From Capsulimonas corticalis (lineage in GTDB: Bacteria > Armatimonadota > Armatimonadia > Armatimonadales > Capsulimonadaceae): a stretch of 64,000 bases of DNA. Each line of letters opens with the position of its first letter. Within the stretch, counting starts at the first letter, position 1. The notes beneath the pieces are model-generated. The model did not search any database and was not told the origin of the DNA. It was given only the letters and a program-made list of their open reading frames with translations. Location of the stretch: contig NZ_AP025739.1 in assembly GCF_003574315.2 (NCBI RefSeq), positions 496,001 through 560,000 of the forward strand, read 5' to 3'. The position numbers and the translations under genes were made by a program. This document shows positions 42,005 to 51,002 of the stretch, piece by piece.

Positions 42005-42985
42005 ATGTATTATCCCACCACGCGCGTATTGACGGTGCTGGAGATGCTGCAATCGCATCAGTCGATCACCGGCGCGGAGATCGCGGAGCGCCTCGAGGTG
42101 GATATCCGCACGGCGCGTCGCTATATCGCGATGCTGGAGGAGCTGGGGATCCCCGTGATGGCCGACCGGGGCCGTCACGGCGGGTATCGATTGATGCCCG
42201 GCTTCAAGCTGCCGCCCTTGATGCTCAACACGGATGAAGCCCTGAGCATCATGCTCGGACTGCTCGCGGCCCGCAAACTGGGCTTGGCCGCCCACGCGCC
42301 GGGCGTGGAGGGCGCGCTCGCCAAGGTAGGTCGCGTGCTGCCGGACACTGTGCGCGACCGGGTGCGCGCCGTGGAGGAGTCGCTGATCTGGGACCTGGGC
42401 GAACGCTCGAACGGCGGCCTGGGAACGTCGGTGGTGCTGGCGCTGAGTCTGGCCGCGCGGGAGCACCGGCAAGTGGCGCTTTGCTATCGCCGCCCGGACG
42501 GGGAAACCACGGAGCGCGTCTTCGACCCGTATGGCCTGGTCTGCCGCTACGGACGGTGGTACGCGACCGGGCATTGCCACCTGCGCCAGGATCTGCGCCT
42601 GTTCCGATTGGACCGCGTGCTGGACGCCAAGGAGCTGGCCTCCGGATTTGAGCGCCCTAAAAACTTCGATGTCCTCGCCGCCGTCTTAACGGCGCTCGGA
42701 AGCGTCCCCAAGCACTTCGCGCTGGAAGTCGTAATCCACACCAGTTTGGAGCACGCACGCTGGGTCATCAGCGCCGGTGTGGCCGTATTGGAGGAATGCG
42801 AGGAGGGCGTACTGCTGCGCGGTTATACTGAAAACCTGGACTGGATCGCCCAGCTATTGCCGAGTCTCGGCTGCCGACTCGATATCCGCCATCCTCCCGA
42901 ACTGCGCGACGCTCTTCGCCGGCACGCCGATCAAATCCACGAATGGCTGGAGACGCCCAAGGAGCCGGGCAGTTCGCGGGAGTAA
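42005..42985 (+). CDS. WYL-domain transcriptional regulator with DeoR-like HTH
   Basis: 326 residues. The N-terminal HTH (about 1-60: TRVLTVLEMLQSHQSITGAEIA, then RTARRYIAMLEELGIPV) is followed by a WYL domain (about 140-225: YRRPDGETTERVFDPYGLVCRYGRWYATGHC) and a C-terminal WCX extension. WYL domains bind ligands or nucleic acid and control the attached HTH. ATG 42005 lies about 35 bp after the predicted start site. It is divergent from the DinB-like gene, which it likely regulates. Confidence 0.88.
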   Translation: MYYPTTRVLTVLEMLQSHQSITGAEIAERLEVDIRTARRYIAMLEELGIPVMADRGRHGGYRLMPGFKLPPLMLNTDEALSIMLGLLAARKLGLAAHAPGVEGALAKVGRVLPDTVRDRVRAVEESLIWDLGERSNGGLGTSVVLALSLAAREHRQVALCYRRPDGETTERVFDPYGLVCRYGRWYATGHCHLRQDLRLFRLDRVLDAKELASGFERPKNFDVLAAVLTALGSVPKHFALEVVIHTSLEHARWVISAGVAVLEECEEGVLLRGYTENLDWIAQLLPSLGCRLDIRHPPELRDALRRHADQIHEWLETPKEPGSSRE

Positions 42986-43006
42986 TTCAATGATCGCGGC
43001 TTACGG

Positions 43007-43012
43007 TATAAT
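43007..43012 (+). promoter_or_regulatory. -10 element before the small conserved gene
   Basis: A perfect TATAAT about 70 bp before the ATG at 43085. No good -35 is visible at the right distance. Confidence 0.5.
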
Positions 43013-43084
43013 AGCCGGGCGGCGATTCGCCGGCGACGACGAGATTGCCCGCCAGAACCCAAAACCATTGAAGAAACGAAATCC

Positions 43085-43507
43085 ATGCCCAAGCTATTAC
43101 TATTCACGCCCTGCCTCAAAGCGATCGCCGGCGACGACGGCCTGCTGACCATCGTGTCCATCCTGGAGTTTGTCGGCGTCAACTCCCCGAGCGGCGAAAC
43201 GTTTGAGGAAAACTCGATCGTGCGGCTGCCCTGGCAGATGGTGTCCGTTTGGTATAAAGAAGCCGGCGATGAGAAGAAAAAGTTCGAGCAGACGTTGGAG
43301 TTCCTGCTGCCCAGCGGCCAGTCCGTGTACTCGAACGCATATCCGCTGAACCTCGTCGAGCGCACGACAAAGATCCGTATCGACGGCGACACCTTCCCGG
43401 TCGGACTGCCCGGCGAAGTGATCGTGCAGGTCGGCCTTCGGGAAGCAGGATCCACGGACACGCGGATCGTCGCGGAGTACCCGGTCCTCGTCCGCCATAA
43501 CTCTTAA
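43085..43507 (+). CDS. Small conserved protein (DUF6941-like)
   Basis: 140 residues with no signal peptide: CLKAIAGDDGLLTIVSILEF at the start, then alternating beta strands (NSIVRLPWQMVSVWYKE; TLEFLLPSGQSV; GEVIVQVGLRE) ending AEYPVLVRHNS. It looks like an all-beta domain similar to the DUF6941 group, whose function is unknown; the match is from memory and loose. A TATAAT precedes it and an 18-bp hairpin ends it. Confidence 0.65.
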   Translation: MPKLLLFTPCLKAIAGDDGLLTIVSILEFVGVNSPSGETFEENSIVRLPWQMVSVWYKEAGDEKKKFEQTLEFLLPSGQSVYSNAYPLNLVERTTKIRIDGDTFPVGLPGEVIVQVGLREAGSTDTRIVAEYPVLVRHNS

Positions 43508-43514
43508 AATCACG

Positions 43515-43557
43515 CATTCGATGGGCATGGACGGCGATTGTCCATGCCCATCGAATG
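43515..43557. terminator. 18-bp perfect hairpin between convergent genes
   Basis: CATTCGATGGGCATGGAC (43515-43532) and its exact complement (43540-43557) enclose a 7-nt loop, between the small conserved gene and the convergent GspE/PilB gene. It probably acts on both strands. Confidence 0.75.
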
Positions 43558-43561
43558 TTCG

Positions 43562-45028
43562 TCAGGCGACCGTGAAGATGACTCGCTGGAGTTCGTCCAC
43601 CGTCGTCTCGCCGGCGACGGCTTTTCGCAGGCCGTCGGCCCAGAAGGTTCGCATGCCGTATTCGAGCGCGACTTCGGAGATTTCTTCTTCGTCGGCGCCT
43701 CGGGTGATCGCGGCCGCCAGCGGTTCGCTCATCTCGATGATCTCGAAAATGCCCAGCCGCCCCCGATATCCCCGACCTCCGCAGTTTTCGCACCCTTTGC
43801 CGTGATAGAATTTGGCGTCGTCGGGCAGCTCGTAGCCGCCTTCGGCGGCGAGGCGGCGCCAGGTGTCGAACTGGACCATCTGCGAGAGATCGGCTTCCTC
43901 GCGGCAATTCGGGCAGATCCGTCGCGCGAGCCGCTGCGCGATCACCCCGGTCAGACTGAGCGTCAAGACGTGGCCGGCGACGCCCATATTCAGGAGTCGG
44001 CTGATGGCGGAGGGAGCGTCGGTCGCATGGAGCGTCGTCACCACCAGATGACCGGTCAGCGACGCTTCCAGCTCCAGCTTCAGAATTTCGTCGTCCCTGG
44101 TCTCGCCGGCGAAGATCACGTCCGGGTCCTGGCGCATAATGGACCGCAGACCCGCGGCGAAGGTCAGCCCGGCGCGCGGGTTCATCTGGATCTGCGTGGT
44201 GTAGTTCAGCTGGCATTCGACAGGATCTTCGATCGTGATCGTTTTGCGCTCGGGACCGGAGCCTTGCAGCAGACAGCTGTAGGCCGTTGTCGTCTTGCCG
44301 CTGCCGGTAGGGCCGGCGATCACGATAAGCCCATTGGGCTGGCGGGTCAAGCGCAAGATCTGCTCCAGGCTGTCGTGGGTCAGCCCAAGCTTGTCCAATC
44401 CCAGCAGCACCGAAGATCTATCGAGAATACGGATAGTCGCGGCTTCGCCGAAGACGACCGGCGTGATCGCCACGCGAAGATCGAAATCCTTGCCGGCGTG
44501 CTTGAGGGGAATACGGCCATCCTGGGGTACGTTCTTGAGACCGACATTCATATCCGCCATGATCTTCCAGCGAGCGATCATCGCATCCTCCATCTCTCCC
44601 GGGATCCGCCGGATCTCCTGCAAAACCCCATCGATCCGATAGCGCAGTAAAATCACGGGCGCGCCGTCCAGCACGCAGGCTTCAAAGTGGATATCGCTCG
44701 CCTTGCGGGCGATCGCGTCGGCCATGATGTTTTCAATCACTTCCATGATCTTCTCCTCCGCCGTGCTTGCCTTTGATGGGCGACCGGTCAGCCCGGTAAA
44801 AAACGCCAGCTCGCTATCCAGCTCCGGGCTGGACGCGATCGCCGCGGCGACCGGGCCGCGATCCATATACAGATGAAGGTCGCTGCGTCGAAAGCGCCAT
44901 TGCTTGCCGACCTTCAGTCCGCGCATGTCGCCGGAACTGAGCAATCGATACAATGTGGGCCGGCTGGTCCCCAGCACTTGCAGCGCTTCATCAAACGTCA
45001 GCAAGTCATTTTGTTCGTCGTCGTTCAT
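43562..45028 (-). CDS. GspE/PilB-type ATPase with an N-terminal excisionase-type HTH
   Basis: 488 residues. Residues about 8-58 are a MerR/excisionase-type DNA-binding domain (LTFDEALQVLGTSRPTLYRLL, GLKVGKQWRFRRSDLHLYM). The rest is a type II secretion/type IV pilus assembly ATPase: Walker A GPTGSGKTTT with Lys245, Asp box, Walker B (DPDVIFAGETRD), His box (VVTTLHATDA) and a CPNC...CENC zinc site. ATG 45028 has AAGGAGG 6 bp upstream. A normal PilB has an N1E/MshEN domain here instead. It could couple DNA binding to assembly, but no pilus genes adjoin; the prepilin-like gene is at 58.8 kb. Confidence 0.88.
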   Translation of the reverse strand: MNDDEQNDLLTFDEALQVLGTSRPTLYRLLSSGDMRGLKVGKQWRFRRSDLHLYMDRGPVAAAIASSPELDSELAFFTGLTGRPSKASTAEEKIMEVIENIMADAIARKASDIHFEACVLDGAPVILLRYRIDGVLQEIRRIPGEMEDAMIARWKIMADMNVGLKNVPQDGRIPLKHAGKDFDLRVAITPVVFGEAATIRILDRSSVLLGLDKLGLTHDSLEQILRLTRQPNGLIVIAGPTGSGKTTTAYSCLLQGSGPERKTITIEDPVECQLNYTTQIQMNPRAGLTFAAGLRSIMRQDPDVIFAGETRDDEILKLELEASLTGHLVVTTLHATDAPSAISRLLNMGVAGHVLTLSLTGVIAQRLARRICPNCREEADLSQMVQFDTWRRLAAEGGYELPDDAKFYHGKGCENCGGRGYRGRLGIFEIIEMSEPLAAAITRGADEEEISEVALEYGMRTFWADGLRKAVAGETTVDELQRVIFTVA

Positions 45029-45062
45029 CGCGCCCTCCTTGTCTCTCTTCGGCTGATATCCA

Positions 45063-45091
45063 AATATAACACACAATGAGAAATGAGTCAA
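45063..45091 (-). promoter_or_regulatory. Promoter of the GspE/PilB-like gene
   Basis: On the minus strand TTGACT (45086-45091) and TATATT (45063-45068) are 17 bp apart, about 35 bp before the start codon. Confidence 0.7.
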
Positions 45092-45134
45092 TAAGCAATT
45101 TTTACGCATATGATTCTTAATGAGACAGATAAAA

Positions 45135-45178
45135 GTCAAAGAAAACGGCCCCGCGATCGCGAGGCCGTTTTCTTTGAC
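45135..45178 (-). terminator. Rho-independent terminator of the second GGDEF/EAL gene
   Basis: 16-bp perfect arms (45135-45150 and 45163-45178) enclose the self-complementary CGCGATCGCG. On the minus strand CTTTTATC follows. It begins 3 bp after the gene's stop codon. Confidence 0.85.
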
Positions 45179-45181
45179 TCG

Positions 45182-47032
45182 TTAGTGACGGCGGGTGTTG
45201 GGGATGGTGTCCAGGAAGATATCGACCTCTTCGACGCTGAGGGCGGGACTGAAGAGAAAGCCCTGCATGACGTCGCAGCCCAGGTCGAAGAGGGTGTTGC
45301 GCTGGGCGACATTCTCCACGCCTTCGGCGATGACGACCAGGCCCAGCGCGTGCGCGAGATCGATCAGGGCGCGCACGACGGCCTGATCGCGCGCGTCTTC
45401 GGCGAGGCCGGTGACGAACGAGCGGTCGATCTTCAGCACATCCAGCGGAAAGCGCCGCAGATAAGAAAGCGAGGAATACCCGGTGCCGAAGTCATCGATG
45501 CAGATCCGGACGCCCAGTTCTCTGAGCGTCCCCAGCGTCTCGGCGGCGTTGTCCTTGTTCTGGATAATCGTGCTCTCGGTCAGCTCCAGATCGAGCAGCT
45601 CGGCCGGGAACCCGGAATCCTGCAATGCGCTCTGCACCATCTCCACCAGGCCGGCTTGTTCGAACTGGCGCGCGGAGAGGTTGATCGCGATCCGAATGCT
45701 GCGTCCCTGCTCGCGCCACAGCGCGCCCTGGCGGCACGCCTCGCGCAGCACCCATTCGCCCAGCGGGACGATCAGGCCGATCTCTTCGGCGAGCGGGATA
45801 AACTGGCCGGGCAGCAGCAGCCCGAGGGTGGGATGGCGCCACCGGATCAGCGCTTCGACGCTTCCGATGCTCCACGTGTTCATCTCGATCTGCGGCTGAT
45901 AGTAAAGGCTGAACTCGCCCCGCCCCAGCCCTTTGTAGAGACTGTGCTCCAGCAGCAGACGGCCGAGCGCGTCGGCGTTCATCGTCTCCGTGAAGAGTTG
46001 GTAGCCATTGCGCCCCTGCGACTTCGCGCGGTACATCGCCTGGTCGGCGTGGCGCAGCAGAGTCTGATCTTCCTCGCCGTCGTGCGGGAAGATGCTGATG
46101 CCGATGCTGGCGGTGACAAACAGCTCGTGTCCGTCCACGATGACCGGCCGGCGCAGGTTCTCGATCAGCTTCTGCGCCACATGGGCGGCGTCCTGCGCGT
46201 CCTTGAGGCTGGGCATCATCAGCGTGAACTCGTCGCCGCCCATGCGCGCCAGGGTATCCTCGGCGCGCAGGGAGATGCGCAGGCGCTCCGCCACTTCCTG
46301 CAAAAGCGCATCGCCGGCCGCATGGCCCAGCGTGTCGTTGACGTCTTTGAAGCGGTCGATATCGAGGATCAGAACGGCGGCCTGTTCGCGCTTGCGTCCC
46401 GCGATCGCGAGCGCCTGGCGCAGACGATCGAGGAACAGCGTCCGGTTGGGGAGTCCGGTCAGCGAGTCATGAAAGGCCTGCCAGCGAATGATCTCGCTCG
46501 CTTCCTTGCGCTCGGTGATGTCCCGGCAGGCGCCGACCCATTCGCGCACGGAGCCGCTGGGCTCCAGCACCGGAACGGAGCGGATGAAGAAGTCACGGTA
46601 AACGCCGTCATGACGGCGCAGACGGCACTCGGAGTCGAACATGATATGCTGGGCGACACACTGGCGCCACAGCTTCGTCACGGCCTCCCGCTCTTCGGGC
46701 GAGACTGCCGAGAGCCACCCCCGCTCCTTGAGATGATCTTCCGGCATCCCAAGAAAGTCGCTGAGCGCCGGCTGCACGGAGGTCAAATCCCCATCGGGGC
46801 CGGCGGTCCAGATCATTTGGGTCGTCGCGAGGACAAGCGCGCGGTACCGGGCTTCGCTTCGGCGCAGATCGTCGTCGGACGGCGACATCGATTCGAGGAA
46901 AAAGGGGGAGTTATCCTGCCCTCCCGGCAGCGGGATTGGAACCTGAGAGGACGTGGAGCCGGCTTGGGCAGGCGAATTCCCTTCCGGGAATTGCGCGCCA
47001 TGCGTGGAAGATATGGGGTCTTGGGTCGGCAT
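45182..47032 (-). CDS. PAS-GGDEF-EAL c-di-GMP turnover protein
   Basis: About 616 residues: a disordered Pro/Ser/Gln-rich start, PAS (about 55-180), GGDEF (about 185-345) with MGGDEF and RAED inhibitory site, and EAL (about 360-605) with VEALIRW and DDFGTGYSS. All key catalytic residues for both activities are present. The start is uncertain: ATG 47032 has a poor ribosome site, an ATG at 46891 would begin nearer the PAS domain, and a TTG at 47152 is also open. There are no membrane segments, so it is cytoplasmic. Confidence 0.88.
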   Translation of the reverse strand: MPTQDPISSTHGAQFPEGNSPAQAGSTSSQVPIPLPGGQDNSPFFLESMSPSDDDLRRSEARYRALVLATTQMIWTAGPDGDLTSVQPALSDFLGMPEDHLKERGWLSAVSPEEREAVTKLWRQCVAQHIMFDSECRLRRHDGVYRDFFIRSVPVLEPSGSVREWVGACRDITERKEASEIIRWQAFHDSLTGLPNRTLFLDRLRQALAIAGRKREQAAVLILDIDRFKDVNDTLGHAAGDALLQEVAERLRISLRAEDTLARMGGDEFTLMMPSLKDAQDAAHVAQKLIENLRRPVIVDGHELFVTASIGISIFPHDGEEDQTLLRHADQAMYRAKSQGRNGYQLFTETMNADALGRLLLEHSLYKGLGRGEFSLYYQPQIEMNTWSIGSVEALIRWRHPTLGLLLPGQFIPLAEEIGLIVPLGEWVLREACRQGALWREQGRSIRIAINLSARQFEQAGLVEMVQSALQDSGFPAELLDLELTESTIIQNKDNAAETLGTLRELGVRICIDDFGTGYSSLSYLRRFPLDVLKIDRSFVTGLAEDARDQAVVRALIDLAHALGLVVIAEGVENVAQRNTLFDLGCDVMQGFLFSPALSVEEVDIFLDTIPNTRRH

Positions 47033-47178
47033 TGTGGGTATATATGGCGTACGGACATCGGGTATGGATGTGCTTGTCCGTCTTTCTGAAGCAAGCCTTC
47101 TCTTTGAGCATTCCCATTTCCTGCTGAGAAATATACCAGAATTCACCCACAATCACCGACCGAAGATGAATTTTTATA

Positions 47179-47451
47179 TTAAACAGCCGTGAATCCGGAA
47201 TATCCGCCGACGGGTTCGCCCCAGGCGGTCGTCACGGAGTCCACATGGGCCGTATGCGGCCCCCGTTCCAGCGCGGATACGAACTGGCTCAGAACCCCTT
47301 CTTCGCCTTCGGCGTTCGCCTCGACTCCCCCATCGGGCGTGTTGCGCACGGCCCCGACGACCCCGAGTTCATTTGCCACATGCACCGCGTAGTAGCGAAA
47401 ACCGACACCCTGCACTTGCCCGCTGACATGGGCCTGAACGCTTTTGACCAT
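47179..47451 (-). CDS. acyP: Acylphosphatase
   Basis: 90 residues. It contains the acylphosphatase signature GQVQGVGFRYYAV with the phosphate-binding Arg, and the catalytic Asn in VRNTPDGGVE. It hydrolyses acyl phosphates such as 1,3-bisphosphoglycerate or carbamoyl phosphate. ATG 47451 has GGAGAG upstream. It is a single gene between the GGDEF/EAL gene and a repeat element. Confidence 0.92.
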   Translation of the reverse strand: MVKSVQAHVSGQVQGVGFRYYAVHVANELGVVGAVRNTPDGGVEANAEGEEGVLSQFVSALERGPHTAHVDSVTTAWGEPVGGYSGFTAV

Positions 47452-47590
47452 CGTTGCTCTCCTTCGCTCGTACAAATGGCATTTCTCCCAATGAGAAACG
47501 CCCCCGTCCGCGCCCGAGGCGCGCTGTCGTCCGAAATTGTTAGCTTATCGTCACTTCTGGACAAACCCACCCCGGCGCTTCGCGCTACCC

Positions 47591-47755
47591 CTCCGGGGCA
47601 AACCCACCCCCGGCCTTCGGCCGACCCCTCCCGTCGCCGGGAAGGGTGATTACAGAGCGTGTTTTCGCAGGCAGCTTCTGTAAGAGGCAATCCTACCAAC
47701 CCTTCCCGTCGGCGGGAGGGGTCGGCCGAAGGCCGGGGGTGGGTTTGCCCCGGAG
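47591..47755. repeat. REPIN-like 57-bp inverted repeat pair
   Basis: Arms 47591-47647 and 47699-47755 are inverted copies differing at only 2 of 57 positions, around a 51-bp centre. Each arm contains its own small hairpin (GGCCTTCGGCC). A third, degenerate unit lies at 47563-47600 (CAAACCCACCCC..CTTCG..ACCCCTCC). The element fills most of the 332-bp gap between the acylphosphatase and cyclophilin genes and looks like a non-coding mobile REP/MITE-type repeat. No transposase is in the window. Confidence 0.8.
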
Positions 47756-47783
47756 CGCCCGAAGCGACGTAGGGATTACTTCC

Positions 47784-48335
47784 CTACTTCTCCACCGTCA
47801 CCTTCGTCATCTTATCGCCCTGTTCGATCTTAGCCGCGACGTCCAGCCCCTTGATCACCTGGCCGAAGACCGCGTAGTTGCCGTCCAGGAAGTGCACGGG
47901 GTTGACGCAGATATAGAACTGCGATCCCGCCGAATCGGGCTCGCCGGTGCGGGCCATCGCCACGGCGCCGGCGACGTGCTTGAGCGGGTTGTTCACGTGG
48001 TTGCTGGTGAACTCGCCCTTGATCGTATAGCCCGGGCCGCCCGAGCCGTTGCCGGCGGGGTCGCCGCCCTGGACGATTTTGGAGGGGTTGCTCGGGTCGA
48101 GATCGGCGATGCGATGGAATGTCAGTCCGTTATAAAAGCCTTTGTTGACCAGTTTGAGGAAGTTGGCCGTGGAGATCGGCGCTTCCTTCGGGAACAGCTT
48201 GATCAGGATCGTACCCTTGACCGTTTCCATGCGTACGACCGGCGCGGCCTCCGCCTTTTTGGCCTGAGCCGCCTGCGGGGCGACCGTTGCGCCGAGAGTC
48301 GCCAGCGCAATTGCGGCGAGGGTGAATGTCTTCAT
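47784..48335 (-). CDS. Secreted cyclophilin-type peptidylprolyl isomerase
   Basis: 183 residues: a signal peptide (about 1-25, ending AQA) and a compact bacterial cyclophilin. Active-site-type segments are TFHRI, GGDPAGNGSGGPGY, AVAMARTGEPDSAGSQFYIC and YAVFGQVIKG; the Arg of FHRI and the AMAR..GSQFYI block are intact. It catalyses proline isomerisation in the folding of exported proteins. ATG 48335 has GGAGG 8 bp upstream. Confidence 0.93.
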   Translation of the reverse strand: MKTFTLAAIALATLGATVAPQAAQAKKAEAAPVVRMETVKGTILIKLFPKEAPISTANFLKLVNKGFYNGLTFHRIADLDPSNPSKIVQGGDPAGNGSGGPGYTIKGEFTSNHVNNPLKHVAGAVAMARTGEPDSAGSQFYICVNPVHFLDGNYAVFGQVIKGLDVAAKIEQGDKMTKVTVEK

Positions 48336-48410
48336 CGAAAAAACCTCCGGGTAAACCAAGCGTGATATGAGATTCTAACACTTCGTTCCGCGCGCGTCAA
48401 GCGCGGAATT

Positions 48411-49193
48411 TCAACTTTGCTTCTCCTGACAGAAGCGACGGATGATCCGCGCGAAGCCTTCCGGATCGTGATCCATGGGCGAATGGTCGGCGCCGGGCAT
48501 CGCATGCAGCGTCCAGTGCGGCAGTTCGCGGACGATCTCGCGGGCATGGGTGATCGGGATCGTCAGATCGCGCACCCCATGGATCCACAGCACCGGCGCC
48601 GCAATCGCCGAAAGATCTTCGGCGGGCAGGGGATTCTCGCACAGCCAGCGCATTTGCTGCTGAAGATCGATATCCCGGTTCTTATCCAGATACAGCCGCG
48701 TGCGGCGCGCCAGCGCCAGCAGCGGGCCGCCCTGGTGGTCGTCGGGCGTCCGGCGTCCCAGCGCCGCGATCGGCTCGGAGGCCAGCCGCGCGAGTTTGAG
48801 CGCGTGCATGCCATAGTGCGGCGACAGCGACCAGAAGGCGCGCTTGGGAAGAGAAGCCGTGTCCAGCGCGGCGTCCACCAGAACGAGGCGGCGCACGATT
48901 CTCGGATGGTCCAAGGCGACCTGCGCCGCGAGATTGCCGCCAAGCGAGTGTCCCACCAGTGTGACGGATTTCAGCCCCAGCCGCGCGCACATGTCGGCGA
49001 CCCAGCGGGCCATATCCGCCATGGAGCTGGGCTCCTCAGCCGCCGGCGTCTCGCCCGTTCCCGGCAGATCCAGCGCGACCCCATACGACCAGCCGGACAT
49101 CTCCCGCAGCGAGCTCCACCAGAGCTCCTTACTGCCGGCCCACCCATGCAGATACAGCAGGGCCTCCGAACTCTCCGGAGACCCCGCCGCCAT
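48411..49193 (-). CDS. Alpha/beta hydrolase
   Basis: 260 residues. It has LYLHGWAGSKELWW as oxyanion loop, the nucleophile elbow GHSLGG (Ser about 98), Asp in HGVRDLTIP and His in PGADHSPMDH. The triad is complete. There is no signal peptide. ATG 49193 is 28 bp after the TPM-domain gene and has GGGGAG upstream, so it is probably co-transcribed with that gene. The substrate is unknown. Confidence 0.88.
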   Translation of the reverse strand: MAAGSPESSEALLYLHGWAGSKELWWSSLREMSGWSYGVALDLPGTGETPAAEEPSSMADMARWVADMCARLGLKSVTLVGHSLGGNLAAQVALDHPRIVRRLVLVDAALDTASLPKRAFWSLSPHYGMHALKLARLASEPIAALGRRTPDDHQGGPLLALARRTRLYLDKNRDIDLQQQMRWLCENPLPAEDLSAIAAPVLWIHGVRDLTIPITHAREIVRELPHWTLHAMPGADHSPMDHDPEGFARIIRRFCQEKQS

Positions 49194-49221
49194 CGCGCCC
49201 GCTCCCCCCAAGGGGAGCTCC

Positions 49222-50925
49222 TTAGGAGTCCGAGCCGCCAAAGTCAGACCCACCGCCGGAATCCCCGCCTCCGAAGTCGGAGCCGCCCCCGAAATCAGAT
49301 CCGCCAAAATCCGTGCTTCCAAAATCAGTACTTCCGAAATCCGAGCCCCCACCGCCAAAATCGTCAGACCCGCTGGAATCGAAGCCGCCATAATTTCCGC
49401 CGGAGGAAGCGTCATTCATAAAGTCCGCATTGCCAACGTCGTTATAGTTCCCTCCGGAGTCTCCGCCGAAACCGGAGTTCATAAAGTCGGCGTTGCCAAC
49501 ATTGCTGTAATCCGCTCCCACGTTCCCATAGTCGGCTCCAACATTACCGTAATCCCCGCCCCGATCCATGGCGTCGTTGTATCCTTGATAGTACGCGTTG
49601 TCCGTGGAGTAAGCGTAGGGCGAGTAACCGAAGCCGCCGCCATAGTGCGGAGCAAACAGGCTATCAACGAGCTCCGCGCCGACCCACCCCGCGAGCAGTC
49701 CGCTCCCAAAGCCGCCCCAGCCGGAGTTTTGATAGTTCCAGTAATCTCGATACGGATCGTACTGCTCATAGGCATACCAGGGGACCTGCTGGCCGTTGAC
49801 ATTGAACGCGCGCACCTGCGGCATTCGCCCGCGCCGTAACTCATCGGCCTCTTCGGGCGTCGCCAAGACCTGACGACTTTGCCCGTTCACAGTGATCGTT
49901 ACCGGCACGAGAGTGCCAAGCGGAGCCGGCTGCGATGAGAAGAAGGACACGCCCCGCTGGTTCTGAGGGATAGCGTCCACTTCCGGCTGAGACTCCGGCA
50001 GCGGATCAGGACGCATCGCGTCATCGCCGGGGATACTGCCGGTTCCGCCGGTCGCGCGGTCCAGCGCACGCCGGCCCTGTTCGATATCCGCCTGTGCGCG
50101 ATCCAGCAATCCCTGCGCTCGGTTAATGTCGCTCACTTCCGTAGCGGTTGTCAGGATCTTGCCGGCTTGATCGTACTTATTGGACGCCGCCTGACGAAAT
50201 GCGCGCACTTGATCGGAGTCTGGATTGTTCTTGGGCAGTACGTCCGCGTAGTTATCCAGATACTCAATGCCCTGTAACACATTGTTACGCAGAGCCTCCA
50301 CAGGCTGGCGAGCGGCGTTGATCGCCTGCTTCTTTTTGCGCAGCGCGAAGACGATCAGCGCAACCACGGCGATGACAACAATTAAAAACACAATCCATAA
50401 TCCTATTGAGCTTTGATACTCTTTACCGTTAATCTTCGATGCGACGCTTTGCGTCAATGTGGCAATGCCCTGAGTTTCGTCCTGCTTGATCCCAGCCAAG
50501 GCGTTCTTTGCCAGCTGCGTCTTTGCATCTGCGGAAAGCCCGTCGGATGCTACGGAGACACCACTTCCATTACCTTGAAATACGACGACGATCAGACCGT
50601 TTTTGCCAAGATTGAGGTTATCGTGCAGTTTAACCGTATATTCTCCGCGACTGCGATAACCGCTGGGCAGCGTCCCAAGCGCTGCGATCTTCACAAGCGT
50701 ATGAGGATCCTCACGCCCCTGCTTCGACGCTTCCTCCAGCGCTCCTTGGTTGATGTGCTTCAGACGCGGGTCGACATAGACATTCCCGGTCAGTAGTGTT
50801 TGAAACGCCGGATCGGGCGTCGTACTCCGTATTGCTCCGCCTTGTTGCGCATGGGCCACGCCCACGGGTATCGTCAGCAGCGTCAATGCCGGCAGAACCT
50901 GGCTAAGACGCATCTTACTTCTCAT
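49222..50925 (-). CDS. TPM-domain (YgcG-like) membrane protein with Gly/Asp/Ser-rich repeat tail
   Basis: 567 residues. A signal peptide (ending AHAQ), a TPM domain (about 35-165: VDPRLKHINQGALEEA, GLIVVVFQGNGSGVSVASDG), one membrane helix (about 175-197: SIGLWIVFLIVVIAVVALIVF), a coiled coil (about 200-290), a proline-rich linker, a Tyr/Trp/Gly-rich part and a tail of short repeats (ADYGNVG, NADFMN, SDFGGG, STDFG). TPM proteins act at the membrane in photosystem repair and other processes. The tail is longer and more repetitive than usual and looks intrinsically disordered. ATG 50925 follows AGGAG. Confidence 0.82.
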   Translation of the reverse strand: MRSKMRLSQVLPALTLLTIPVGVAHAQQGGAIRSTTPDPAFQTLLTGNVYVDPRLKHINQGALEEASKQGREDPHTLVKIAALGTLPSGYRSRGEYTVKLHDNLNLGKNGLIVVVFQGNGSGVSVASDGLSADAKTQLAKNALAGIKQDETQGIATLTQSVASKINGKEYQSSIGLWIVFLIVVIAVVALIVFALRKKKQAINAARQPVEALRNNVLQGIEYLDNYADVLPKNNPDSDQVRAFRQAASNKYDQAGKILTTATEVSDINRAQGLLDRAQADIEQGRRALDRATGGTGSIPGDDAMRPDPLPESQPEVDAIPQNQRGVSFFSSQPAPLGTLVPVTITVNGQSRQVLATPEEADELRRGRMPQVRAFNVNGQQVPWYAYEQYDPYRDYWNYQNSGWGGFGSGLLAGWVGAELVDSLFAPHYGGGFGYSPYAYSTDNAYYQGYNDAMDRGGDYGNVGADYGNVGADYSNVGNADFMNSGFGGDSGGNYNDVGNADFMNDASSGGNYGGFDSSGSDDFGGGGSDFGSTDFGSTDFGGSDFGGGSDFGGGDSGGGSDFGGSDS

Positions 50926-50990
50926 TTGAGGAGTTCTCCTACTTCCACTTACGTACTCAAGCAATCAAATCGTTCGCAGTTGCGTGCAGG

Positions 50991-50996
50991 TATAAT
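50991..50996 (+). promoter_or_regulatory. -10 element giving a leaderless start
   Basis: A perfect TATAAT only 6 bp before the ATG at 51003. A start at the normal distance would put +1 on or next to the A of the start codon. No Shine-Dalgarno can fit in the gap. Confidence 0.7.
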
Positions 50997-51002
50997 ACCC
51001 AC

